Below, piece by piece: positions 22,585-31,280 of a stretch of 35,959 bases of DNA. Source of the DNA: an uncultured Solobacterium sp. (GTDB lineage Bacteria > Bacillota_I > Bacilli_A > Erysipelotrichales > Erysipelotrichaceae). Positions within the stretch are counted from its first letter, which is position 1; each line of letters starts with the position of its first letter. The stretch is taken from contig URHY01000014.1 in NCBI GenBank assembly GCA_900547815.1, positions 1 through 35,959 on the forward strand, read 5' to 3'. Below the pieces are notes generated by a model. It was not told the DNA's origin and made no database searches. It worked only from the letters and a program-made list of their open reading frames with translations. The position numbers were made by a program, and so were the translations under genes.

Positions 22585-25500
22585 ATGAATTTTGAAATTG
22601 AACACGATGCCTGCGGTATTGGTACCGTAGTCCAAATCGATGGTAAACAAAGCTATGATGTAGTCGATAAAGCATTACATATCGTAGAAAAACTAGAACA
22701 CCGTGCAGGAAAAGATGCAAGTGGTAAAGTCGGTGATGGAGTAGGTATCTTACTTCAGATCAGTGATGATTTTTTTAGAAAAACATTAAAAAAAGAAAAT
22801 ATTAAACTTCCAGAATACTATGGAGTGGGTATGTTTTTCTTACCTAGAAACAAACTTTTATTAAATCAACACAAAAAAATGTTTGAAAAATTTGTTGAAC
22901 AAGAAGGATGCGAATTCATCGCATGGAGAAAAGTTCCTTGTAATGAATCTATCCTAGGTCAAAAAGCTAAAGACTGCATGCCTAATATTTATCAGGCTTT
23001 CGTAAAAGGGAACAAGAATCTAGAAAAAAGATTATATGTGATTCGCCGTGAATTTGAAAAAAGCTGCAAAGAAACTTATGTTGCGTCTTTAAGCAGTCGT
23101 ACCATTGTCTATAAAGGAATGTTTTTAGTATCGCAATTAAGAAAATTCTATTTAGATCTACAAGACAAGAATTATAAATCTGCGATTGCGATCGTGCACT
23201 CACGTTTCTCGACAAACACTACACCATCTTGGCAAAGAGCCCATCCAAACCGCTATATTGCCCACAATGGAGAAATCAATACCATTCGTGCAAATGTCAA
23301 TAAGATGTTAGCCCGTGAAGAAAGTATGCATTCAGATTTCTTGGATGAAAATTCAAGTAAGATCTTACCTATCATCAACACTTCAGGTTCCGATTCTGCC
23401 ATGTTAGATAATGCATTAGAATTTTTAGTCATGAATGGCATGCCACTAGAAAAAGCCATTATGATCTTAATTCCAGAACCATGGAAACACCAGACAATGG
23501 ATCAAAAGAAAAAAGATTTCTATCACTACTATGCCACTATGATGGAACCATGGGATGGTCCAGCCGCTATTTTATTTAGTGATGGACAAAAAGTCGGAGC
23601 TGTACTTGATCGTAATGGTTTAAGACCAAGCCGATATTATCTAACAAGCGACAACATGTTGATTTTATCAAGTGAAGTTGGCGTTTTAGACATTGATGAA
23701 AAGAAAATCATCAAAAAATCAAGACTTGAACCAGGCAAGATGTTACTTGTAGATACAGTCAAAAAAGAATTGATTGAAGACTACGATTTAAAGAATGAAT
23801 ACGCAAAGTCAAATCCATATGGAGAATGGCTAGACACTTACCTTTTACACCTTAAAGACTTGCCTGCTCCAGACAAAAAAACACATATCCATACACAACA
23901 TGAAAGAGATATTCTTTATAAAGTCTTCGGATATACCTATGAAGATGTAAAAGATATCATTTTACCAATGGCACGCGTCAAACTTGAACCAACAAGTGCG
24001 ATGGGTACCGACATCCCTTTGGCAATTTATTCCCAAAATCATTTAAGTTTATTCCATTACTTTAAACAACTCTTCGCCCAAGTAACCAACCCACCAATTG
24101 ATTCTTTACGTGAAGAAATTGTCACAGACACAACCATCTATATTGGAAGTGATGGAAACCTATTATTAGATCAGGCAAATAACTGTACTGTATTAGAAGT
24201 CAACAATCCAATCTTAACATCAAGAGATATGAATAAGATCCGCCAATTAAATCAGACAGGATTTAAAAATGAAACCATTTCTTTATTATTCTATCGAGGT
24301 ACTTCTTTAAAAGAAGCTTTAGACAATTTATTTATTGAATGCGATAAAGCCTATAGAAACGGTGCCAACATCTTGATTTTAAGTGATAAAGGTGTAGACG
24401 AAGGTCATATGGCTATTCCTAGTTTATTAGCCGTTTCTGCTCTTGAACAACATTTAGTAAAAACGAAAAAGAAAACAGATGTATCCATCATTCTTGAAAG
24501 TGGTGAGCCTAGAGATGTACACCAATTCGCAACATTACTTGGCTATGGTGCTACAGCCATCTATCCATATTTGGCCCATGAATGTATTGAAGAAATGATT
24601 CAATTAAATATGTTGGATAAAGAAGTCAATATCGCAATTGATGACTATAATGAAGCCATTTTAAAAGGTATTGTCAAAATTGCTGCAAAAATGGGTATTT
24701 CAACTTTACAATCTTATCAAGGTGCCCAAATCTTTGAAGCCATCGGAATCTCAAAAGAAGTTATCGACACATACTTCACAAATACCATTAGTGAAGTGGA
24801 AGGCATCACATTAGAAGATATTGAAAAAGATTTAATCTACCACCACGACCGTGCCTATGATCCATTAGGACTATCTACAGATACAAGTCTAGACTCCATT
24901 GGATTCCATAAGCTAAGAAAAGGTGATGGAAAAGAAGATCATTTATATTCTCCTGAAACGATTGTCAAACTTCAAAGAGCCACTCAAACAAATGATTATG
25001 ACCTATTTAAAGAATATTCAAACGAATTAAATTCAAACAGTCAAAAGCATCATTTAAGAAGTCAATTGCACTTTAAAAAGACACAAGAAAGCATTCCATT
25101 ATCGGAAGTAGAAAGTGAATATGAAATCGTTAAACGCTTTAAAACAGGTGCCATGAGTTATGGTTCTATTTCTGAAGAAGCCCATACATGTATGGCTATT
25201 GCGATGAACCGTTTGGGTGGTAAATCCAATTCTGGTGAAGGTGGAGAAAAACCAGAACGTTTAGGTACAGAAAAAAACTCAGCTATTAAACAAGTCGCAA
25301 GTGGACGTTTTGGTGTAACCGAAAAATATCTAGTAAGTGCTAAAGAAATCCAAATCAAAATGGCACAAGGCGCTAAACCAGGCGAAGGTGGACATTTACC
25401 AGGCAAAAAAGTCTATCCTTGGATTGCGAAAACAAGATATTCTACACCAGGTGTATCTTTGATTTCCCCACCACCTCACCATGATATTTATTCTATTGAA

Positions 25501-27024
25501 GATTTAGCACAATTGATCTACGACTTAAAAAATGCCAACCCACAAGCACGAATCAGTGTCAAATTAGTTAGTGAAGCTGGTGTTGGTACAATTGCTTCAG
25601 GTGTTGCCAAAGCCGGTGCTACCGTAGTATTGATTTCAGGCTATGATGGAGGTACAGGTGCTGCTTCACAAAGTAGTATTCACCATGCAGGTCTTCCTTG
25701 GGAATTAGGTTTAGCACAAGCTCATCAAAACTTAGTGGAAAATGGCTTAAGAAGTCGTGTTTTAATTGAAACCGACGGAAAATTAATGACCGGAAAAGAT
25801 GTTGCGATTGCCTGTCTATTAGGTGCAGAAGAATTTGGTTTTGCGACTGCCCCATTAGTTACAATGGGATGTATGATGATGCGTGTATGTAATCTAGATA
25901 CTTGTCCATTTGGTGTAGCTACACAAAATCAGAAATTAAGAAGCCGTTTTAAAGGAAAACCCGAATATGTCATGAACTTCATGTTGTTTATTGCCCGTGA
26001 ATTAAGAGAAATTATGGCTGACCTTGGCTATCATACAATCAATGAAATGGTCGGTCATACAGATAATCTTGAGGTTGATGAAGATGCGAATATGGATTAC
26101 TCAAATATTTTAATGACTCCACACAATATTCATTATGATCCTAAAGATACATATAACTTTGAATTAGAAAAAACAGTGGATATGAAGGATTTGCTTCCTA
26201 AATTTATGCCTTATTTCAAGTCAAAGAAAGCTCATTCAGAAACTATTGAAATTTCAAGTACAGATCGTACAGTCGGAACGATTTTATCAAGTATCATCAC
26301 AAAAGAATTTAATAACACATTAAAAGACGATACATATACAATTCATTGTAACGGTGGTGCTGGACAATCTTTTGGTGCCTTTGCACAAAAAGGAATGACT
26401 CTAGATGTACACGGAGATGCGAATGACTACTTTGGCAAAGGTTTATCGGGTGGCAAATTGATTATTCAACCTAAAAAAGACGCAACTTTTAAAGCGAACG
26501 AAAATGTCATTATTGGTAATGTTGCATTATATGGAGCTACAAGTGGTGAGGCTTATATTCGTGGTTTGGCAGGTGAGCGTTTTGCGGTACGTAACTCAGG
26601 TGCTAGTGCCGTAGTAGAAGGTGTTGGAGATCATGGACTTGAATATATGACTGGTGGAACCGTTGTTATCTTGGGTAAAACTGGTAAAAACTTAGCTGCC
26701 GGTATGTCTGGTGGTACAGCCTATATTTATGATCCAAATCATGATTTATATACTCGTTTAAATAAACAATTGGTCAATACATATGAAGTTAAATCTAAAG
26801 TAGATAAAGAAGTATTAATAGATCTTTTGACTAAACATTATCAATATACAGATTCAGATGTTGCCAAAAACATCCTATCTAATCTTGATGAAGAATTATC
26901 CAACTTTAAAAAGATCGTTCCAAAGGATTATGAAAAGATCACAACATTGATTCAAGAACTTCAGGCCAAAGGCTATCATAAAGATGAGGCAAGTCTTATG
27001 GCTTTTGAACAGGTACATGCATAA
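22585..27024 (+). CDS. gltB: Glutamate synthase large subunit
   Basis: 1479-aa GltB. The first ATG with good spacing from AAAGG is at 22585 (an in-frame TTG at 22576 is less likely). The propeptide is only nine residues, so that Cys10 in EHDACGIG becomes the N-terminal catalytic Cys after cleavage. Domains in order are class II glutaminase (10 to about 400; SRFSTNT, AHNGEINT), central domain, FMN-binding synthase barrel (GGKSNSGEGGE, KPGEGGHLPGKKV, GYDGGTGA), the 3Fe-4S Cys cluster (CNLDTCPFGVAT) and the terminal GXGXG beta-helix (GLSGGKL, GMSGGTAY). It transfers the glutamine amide to 2-oxoglutarate together with GltD. Confidence 0.96.
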   Translation: MNFEIEHDACGIGTVVQIDGKQSYDVVDKALHIVEKLEHRAGKDASGKVGDGVGILLQISDDFFRKTLKKENIKLPEYYGVGMFFLPRNKLLLNQHKKMFEKFVEQEGCEFIAWRKVPCNESILGQKAKDCMPNIYQAFVKGNKNLEKRLYVIRREFEKSCKETYVASLSSRTIVYKGMFLVSQLRKFYLDLQDKNYKSAIAIVHSRFSTNTTPSWQRAHPNRYIAHNGEINTIRANVNKMLAREESMHSDFLDENSSKILPIINTSGSDSAMLDNALEFLVMNGMPLEKAIMILIPEPWKHQTMDQKKKDFYHYYATMMEPWDGPAAILFSDGQKVGAVLDRNGLRPSRYYLTSDNMLILSSEVGVLDIDEKKIIKKSRLEPGKMLLVDTVKKELIEDYDLKNEYAKSNPYGEWLDTYLLHLKDLPAPDKKTHIHTQHERDILYKVFGYTYEDVKDIILPMARVKLEPTSAMGTDIPLAIYSQNHLSLFHYFKQLFAQVTNPPIDSLREEIVTDTTIYIGSDGNLLLDQANNCTVLEVNNPILTSRDMNKIRQLNQTGFKNETISLLFYRGTSLKEALDNLFIECDKAYRNGANILILSDKGVDEGHMAIPSLLAVSALEQHLVKTKKKTDVSIILESGEPRDVHQFATLLGYGATAIYPYLAHECIEEMIQLNMLDKEVNIAIDDYNEAILKGIVKIAAKMGISTLQSYQGAQIFEAIGISKEVIDTYFTNTISEVEGITLEDIEKDLIYHHDRAYDPLGLSTDTSLDSIGFHKLRKGDGKEDHLYSPETIVKLQRATQTNDYDLFKEYSNELNSNSQKHHLRSQLHFKKTQESIPLSEVESEYEIVKRFKTGAMSYGSISEEAHTCMAIAMNRLGGKSNSGEGGEKPERLGTEKNSAIKQVASGRFGVTEKYLVSAKEIQIKMAQGAKPGEGGHLPGKKVYPWIAKTRYSTPGVSLISPPPHHDIYSIEDLAQLIYDLKNANPQARISVKLVSEAGVGTIASGVAKAGATVVLISGYDGGTGAASQSSIHHAGLPWELGLAQAHQNLVENGLRSRVLIETDGKLMTGKDVAIACLLGAEEFGFATAPLVTMGCMMMRVCNLDTCPFGVATQNQKLRSRFKGKPEYVMNFMLFIARELREIMADLGYHTINEMVGHTDNLEVDEDANMDYSNILMTPHNIHYDPKDTYNFELEKTVDMKDLLPKFMPYFKSKKAHSETIEISSTDRTVGTILSSIITKEFNNTLKDDTYTIHCNGGAGQSFGAFAQKGMTLDVHGDANDYFGKGLSGGKLIIQPKKDATFKANENVIIGNVALYGATSGEAYIRGLAGERFAVRNSGASAVVEGVGDHGLEYMTGGTVVILGKTGKNLAAGMSGGTAYIYDPNHDLYTRLNKQLVNTYEVKSKVDKEVLIDLLTKHYQYTDSDVAKNILSNLDEELSNFKKIVPKDYEKITTLIQELQAKGYHKDEASLMAFEQVHA

Positions 27025-27040
27025 GAAAGGATGAAATAGT

Positions 27041-28495
27041 ATGGGAAAACCAACAGGATTTTTAGAATATGAAAGACAAGAAAACGAGGCTATAAAACCG
27101 CTTTCTCGAATCACAAACTTTAATGAATTTCATCCCTTTTTAGATGAAGAAACAAGACGCAAACAAGGTGCACGCTGCATGAATTGTGGCGTTCCCTTTT
27201 GTCAGTCTGCCATCAAATTAAAAAACATGGTGACAGGCTGCCCATTACACAATTTGATTCCAGAATGGAATGATGAAATCTATAATGGCAATGATAAAAG
27301 AGCTTTATCTAGATTATTAAAAACCAATCCATTCCCTGAATTTACAGGTCGTGTATGCCCTGCTCTTTGTGAGAAGGCATGTTTAAATGGTTTAGATCAA
27401 GAGCCTGTCGCAATCAAAGAGAATGAATTGTATACCATTGAAACAGCCTACAAAAACAATTGGATGGTTCCATACGTTCCTACCATTCGTTCTGATAAAA
27501 ACATTGCGATTATCGGTTCTGGTCCTGCAGGCCTTGCCTTAGCCCATGATTTAAATCATCGTGGACATTCTGTCACAGTCTTTGAAAAAGAAGATCATAT
27601 CGGTGGATTATTGATGTATGGTATTCCAAATATGAAACTGGAAAAGAAAGTGATTCAAAGAAGATTAGATATACTTACCGAAGAAGGAATCGTTTTTAAA
27701 ACCAATGTCAACGTTGGAAAAGATATTACTAAAAAAGAATTAGAACAAGAATATGATGCGATCATCTTTGCGGCAGGTTCTAAAAAAGCACGTGATTTGA
27801 ACGTAAAAAATCGTGATTGTTCGGGTATTTATTTTGCGGTAGATTATCTTACAAAAGCCACAAAACATTTATTGTATGATACAGAAGAAATTTCTGCCAA
27901 ATACAAAAATGTTGTGATTGTCGGCGGTGGTGATACTGGAAACGATTGTGTAGGAACAAGTATTCGTCAGGGTTGTGCAAGTGTTGTTCAAATTGAAATG
28001 ATGCCAAAAGCCCCGGATGAAAGGCTTTCAAGTAATCCTTGGCCAGAATGGCCTAAAATCTGTAAAACAGATTATGGTCAAGAAGAAGCGATTGCCGTCT
28101 TTAAAAAGGATCCTCGTATCTATGAAACAACAGTAAAAGAATGTATTTTGGATGATAAAAAGAATCTAAAACAAATCAAGACTGTAAAAGTACAATTTAA
28201 AGATGGAAAGCTTGAGGAAGTAAAAGGTACTGAGCAAATCTTAGATTGCGATTTATTGTTGATTGCGGCAGGATTTATTGGTATTGAAGATGATTTAAAA
28301 ACCAAATTTGAATTGGAAACAACACCAAGAAATACGATTGTGACACAGCCAAATTCTTATCAAGTCAAAGACAAATATTTTGCGGCTGGAGATTGTCATA
28401 GAGGTCAATCTTTAGTTGTATGGGCCATTCATGAAGGTAAAGAATGTGCCAAAGAAGTAGATGCCTATTTGATGGGTTATACGAATATGGAATAA
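27041..28495 (+). CDS. gltD: Glutamate synthase small subunit
   Basis: 484-aa GltD, the FAD/NAD(P)H subunit that feeds electrons to GltB. The N-terminal domain holds the 4Fe-4S cysteines in CMNCGVPFCQS, GCPLHN and CPALCEKAC. The first dinucleotide fold is IAIIGSGPAGLALAHDL (FAD), the second VVIVGGGDTGNDCVG (NAD(P)H). The C-terminus has the YFAAGDCHRGQSLVVWAI motif. It starts 16 bp after gltB and ends the nitrogen operon; no strong terminator is seen before the protease gene, so readthrough is possible. Confidence 0.96.
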   Translation: MGKPTGFLEYERQENEAIKPLSRITNFNEFHPFLDEETRRKQGARCMNCGVPFCQSAIKLKNMVTGCPLHNLIPEWNDEIYNGNDKRALSRLLKTNPFPEFTGRVCPALCEKACLNGLDQEPVAIKENELYTIETAYKNNWMVPYVPTIRSDKNIAIIGSGPAGLALAHDLNHRGHSVTVFEKEDHIGGLLMYGIPNMKLEKKVIQRRLDILTEEGIVFKTNVNVGKDITKKELEQEYDAIIFAAGSKKARDLNVKNRDCSGIYFAVDYLTKATKHLLYDTEEISAKYKNVVIVGGGDTGNDCVGTSIRQGCASVVQIEMMPKAPDERLSSNPWPEWPKICKTDYGQEEAIAVFKKDPRIYETTVKECILDDKKNLKQIKTVKVQFKDGKLEEVKGTEQILDCDLLLIAAGFIGIEDDLKTKFELETTPRNTIVTQPNSYQVKDKYFAAGDCHRGQSLVVWAIHEGKECAKEVDAYLMGYTNME

Positions 28496-28524
28496 TTTAA
28501 ACTTCATTTAAGCTTGTGGCTATA

Positions 28525-28547
28525 TCCTTGTATTGTAAACAAGGAGG
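28525..28547 (+). promoter_or_regulatory. Hairpin covering the protease ribosome site
   Basis: TCCTTG (28525-28530) pairs with CAAGGA (28540-28545), hiding most of AAGGAGG (28541-28547). A 6-bp stem of this kind could reduce translation and melt with heat or binding of a factor. The interval 28496-28524 has no clear promoter. Confidence 0.4.
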
Positions 28548-28556
28548 TACATGGAC

Positions 28557-29534
28557 ATGAAAAATGAAATGCCAAGAATTCCAAATTCAAATCATAAATT
28601 ATTAAAGAAAGGATCTAAACTCATTTTGAGTGCTGCTACTTTTGGAGTGGTTGCCGCCGGAAGTTTTCAAGGAGTCAACTATGTGGTTGATAACTATAAT
28701 AAACAAAATACAACAGTACAAAGTACAAATGTTGTGAAGACTTCAAGTTCAACCACTTCCAATGTAAGTACAGTGGCTCAAAATTGTATGCCTAGCATTG
28801 TATCTATTACCAATGTATCGGTATCCGACGTACAAAACTATTTCAGTATGTATGGAAGAAACTCTAGAAGTAATCCATTCACGCAACAAGAAAGTACAAG
28901 CGTAGGTAGTGGTGTCATCATTAATAAACAAGATGGTGAAATCGATATTTTGACAAACTATCACGTTATTGAAAATGCCAAGACCTTGACTTGTACATTA
29001 GCGGATAATACAAATGTTGAAGCTACTGTAAAAGGTGTAGATGAAGATCGTGACTTAGCTGTAATTTCCATCAAAACAAAAGACTTAAGTAAAGATACAT
29101 TAAAACAAATTGCGATTGCGACAATTGGAGATAGTGACAAACTTCAAGTTGGTGAACAAGTTGTAGCCATTGGTAATGCGTTAGGTTATGGTCAATCTGT
29201 AACAACAGGTATTGTCTCAGCTACAAATCGCAGTGTATCAACAAGTTCAGATACGGATACAACACAATCTTATATTCAAACCGATGCAGCCATCAATCCA
29301 GGAAACTCTGGAGGAGCATTGTTGAATATGAGTGGTGAATTAATTGGTATCAATTCAGCTAAGTTAAGTGATACAGATGTTGAAGGTATGGGTTATGCGA
29401 TTGCGATTAGTGATGTAAAAGATTCAATCAATACTATGCTTCAAGGAAAAGATGTAAGTAAGTCATCAAATCAATCTTCTTATTATAACAATGAAGATGA
29501 TGAATCCTCTTCTCCATTTGATTTTTGGAACTAA
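28557..29534 (+). CDS. HtrA/DegP-like membrane-anchored serine protease lacking a PDZ domain
   Basis: 325-aa S1C-type protease. An uncleaved signal anchor lies at about residues 20-45 (LILSAATFGVVAAGS). After a Ser/Thr-rich linker comes the trypsin-like domain (about 70-300) with His in TNYHVI, Asp in DRDLAVI and Ser in NPGNSGGAL. It ends about 30 residues after the protease domain with an acidic, Ser-rich tail; the PDZ domain of usual HtrA is absent. Of two ATGs, 28557 is 9 bp from AAGGAGG while 28551 is only 3 bp away, so 28557 is preferred. Role: degradation of misfolded exported proteins. Confidence 0.88.
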   Translation: MKNEMPRIPNSNHKLLKKGSKLILSAATFGVVAAGSFQGVNYVVDNYNKQNTTVQSTNVVKTSSSTTSNVSTVAQNCMPSIVSITNVSVSDVQNYFSMYGRNSRSNPFTQQESTSVGSGVIINKQDGEIDILTNYHVIENAKTLTCTLADNTNVEATVKGVDEDRDLAVISIKTKDLSKDTLKQIAIATIGDSDKLQVGEQVVAIGNALGYGQSVTTGIVSATNRSVSTSSDTDTTQSYIQTDAAINPGNSGGALLNMSGELIGINSAKLSDTDVEGMGYAIAISDVKDSINTMLQGKDVSKSSNQSSYYNNEDDESSSPFDFWN

Positions 29535-29562
29535 AACAGGGACTTGATTCCTGTTTTTTTTT
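29533..29562 (+). terminator. Terminator of the protease gene
   Basis: AAACAGG (29534-29540) pairs with CCTGTTT (29550-29556), followed by a long T-run. Confidence 0.85.
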
Positions 29563-29592
29563 ATAGTAAACTGTTTAAGATGTTTTTTTGTG

Positions 29593-29616
29593 GATATGGA
29601 TCTCATGACCATAATC
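29593..29616 (+). other. Small hairpin in the ECF leader
   Basis: GAT-ATGG and CCAT-A-ATC flank a 9-nt loop in the 120-bp leader of the S component. ECF S genes often have riboswitches, but no known consensus is recognised. Confidence 0.25.
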
Positions 29617-29684
29617 TATGTATGAAGACATCAATTTGATTAGTTACATCGTATTCTTAAAAAGAAACGAAAGTAGGAGGAAAT

Positions 29685-30320
29685 ATGAACAAATCAAAAC
29701 TATCAGTACGCCAGATGTGCGTGTTGGCTTTATTTTTAGCCATCGAAATCATCATGTATCTAACACCAATTGGATACTTACGTATTAACGCATTAAGTGT
29801 TACATTGATGCACGTGCCTGTAATTATCTTGGCTAGCACAATGGGACCTGGTGCAGGAGCTTTCTTAGGATTCGTATTCGGATGTACATCTATTATTGGT
29901 GCTACAATGACACCTGGAATCACAAGCTTTGTCTTCTCTCCATTTGTAACAGTTGGTGGTATTTCTGGTAACTTCTTTAGTTTAGTAATAGCTTTAGTAC
30001 CACGTATTTTATTAGGTGTGATTGCTGGTTATGTATTTAAATTTGCGAAAAAATACGCAAAGAATACGCCAGTCGCTGCAGGTATTGCAGCCGCTGTTGC
30101 GACAGTATGCCACACAATCATGGTATTAGGATTGATCGTTATCTTATTCGGTCCTCAATATTCACAAGCTTTAGGTATTAGCCAAGCAGCACTAAACGGT
30201 GTTATGGCTGGTGTCATTGGAACAAATATGATTCCTGAAGTCATCGTAGCGGTTGTTTCAAATATGGCTTTAGCGACTGCATTAAGTTCAAGATATGTTG
30301 GTATTGCACAACAAGCATAG
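29685..30320 (+). CDS. ECF transporter S component, substrate uncertain
   Basis: 211-aa integral membrane protein with about six helices. The start RQMCVLALFLAIEI, then TLMHVPVIILASTMGPGAGA and FSPFVTVGG, are typical of vitamin-binding S components of energy-coupling-factor transporters. The pattern 'TPIGYL...LMHVPVII...GPGAGAFLGF' resembles PanT-type (pantothenate) proteins, but I would not fix the substrate. It has its own leader and terminator, AGGAGG 6 bp before the ATG, and no EcfA/EcfT genes nearby, so it would share a general ECF module (group II). Confidence 0.8.
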   Translation: MNKSKLSVRQMCVLALFLAIEIIMYLTPIGYLRINALSVTLMHVPVIILASTMGPGAGAFLGFVFGCTSIIGATMTPGITSFVFSPFVTVGGISGNFFSLVIALVPRILLGVIAGYVFKFAKKYAKNTPVAAGIAAAVATVCHTIMVLGLIVILFGPQYSQALGISQAALNGVMAGVIGTNMIPEVIVAVVSNMALATALSSRYVGIAQQA

Positions 30321-30326
30321 TCAATG

Positions 30327-30358
30327 AATAGTGTAACTTTGGTTGCACTATTTTTTTT
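30327..30358 (+). terminator. Terminator of the ECF S component gene
   Basis: AATAGTG-T-AAC pairs with GTT-G-CACTATT, followed by eight T. Confidence 0.85.
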
Positions 30359-30388
30359 ATTTGGTTTATAATTACCTAGGTGATAAAA

Positions 30389-30931
30389 ATGGATTTAAAT
30401 TGGAAATTAAATAAAACAGAACATATTGTACAAGATGAATGGATCGACTTTCGTAAAGAGTCTTTTATTCTTCCAGATGGAAAGGAATTCTCCCCTTTCT
30501 ATAACTATTCAAGAAGAAACTTTGTTGTGATTATCGCAAGAACAAAGGATGATAAATATATAACGGTAAAACAATTCAGACATGGGCTTAAAACTGTTAC
30601 AACAGAATTTTGTGCGGGTGGCATTGAAGGTGATGAAAAAGATAGTGCGTTACTTGCAGCTAAACGTGAACTTGAAGAAGAAACAGGCTATGTATCTAAT
30701 GACTGGAAACATATTTATACGATTCCTAGCAATCCTACAATAGCGGATAATTATGCGTATTTATATTATGCCGATAATTGTGAAAAAGTATCAAATCAAC
30801 ATCTAGATTCAACTGAATTTTTAGAAGTCAAAGAATACACAGAAGATGAAATCAATGATTTAATTAAAAACAATGAATTTGTTCAACCAATTCATCTAAT
30901 GGGTTGGCTAATGGTGAAAAAAGGCGTATAG
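30389..30931 (+). CDS. NUDIX hydrolase, ADP-ribose pyrophosphatase-like
   Basis: 180-aa NUDIX enzyme. The box is present as GGIEGDEKDS...RELEEETGY, with two more residues than usual between the GDE and REL parts. Upstream, TVKQFRHGLKTVTTEFCAGG is typical of ADP-sugar hydrolases. The frame is open to a GTG at 30380, but this overlaps the ribosome site AGGTGA, so ATG 30389 is the start. It probably hydrolyses ADP-ribose or similar nucleoside diphosphates. HU follows after 26 bp. Confidence 0.82.
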   Translation: MDLNWKLNKTEHIVQDEWIDFRKESFILPDGKEFSPFYNYSRRNFVVIIARTKDDKYITVKQFRHGLKTVTTEFCAGGIEGDEKDSALLAAKRELEEETGYVSNDWKHIYTIPSNPTIADNYAYLYYADNCEKVSNQHLDSTEFLEVKEYTEDEINDLIKNNEFVQPIHLMGWLMVKKGV

Positions 30932-30957
30932 TAAAGGTGAAAAGGAGACATACAAAA

Positions 30958-31242
30958 ATGGAAAAATTAACTAAAAAAGACATTATTTCTAATATTGCCG
31001 AAGATTCTCATTTAACTAAAAAAGACATTACGGAAGTTGTTGATTTGGCATTAACACAAATCTTTGAAGGTTTAAGAGAAGGAAAAACTGTAGATCTTGC
31101 AGGATTTGGAAAATTTGAAATTACAGAAAGAAAAGCTAGAGAAGGATTTAATCCATTAACGAAAGAAAAGATTCAAATTGAAGCTAGCAAATCTGTTAAG
31201 TTCAAAGTTGCTAAAGCATTAAAAGAAGCCGTAAATAAATAA
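30958..31242 (+). CDS. hup: HU-family DNA-binding protein
   Basis: 94-aa nucleoid protein. MEKLTKKDIISNIAED, VDLAGFGKFEITERKAREG and FNPLTKEKI are the HU core and arm signatures. The open frame extends to 30904, but AAGGAG upstream of ATG 30958 and homology to HU fix the start. It dimerises and bends DNA non-specifically. It is probably co-transcribed with the NUDIX gene. Confidence 0.95.
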   Translation: MEKLTKKDIISNIAEDSHLTKKDITEVVDLALTQIFEGLREGKTVDLAGFGKFEITERKAREGFNPLTKEKIQIEASKSVKFKVAKALKEAVNK

Positions 31243-31252
31243 TATCAAAACA

Positions 31253-31278
31253 AAAAAGCATCCCTAGAGATGCTTTTT
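31253..31278. terminator. Bidirectional terminator between HU and the GGDEF gene
   Basis: AAAAAGCATC (31253-31262) pairs with GATGCTTTTT (31269-31278), with T-runs on both strands. Confidence 0.9.
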
Positions 31279-31280
31279 AA

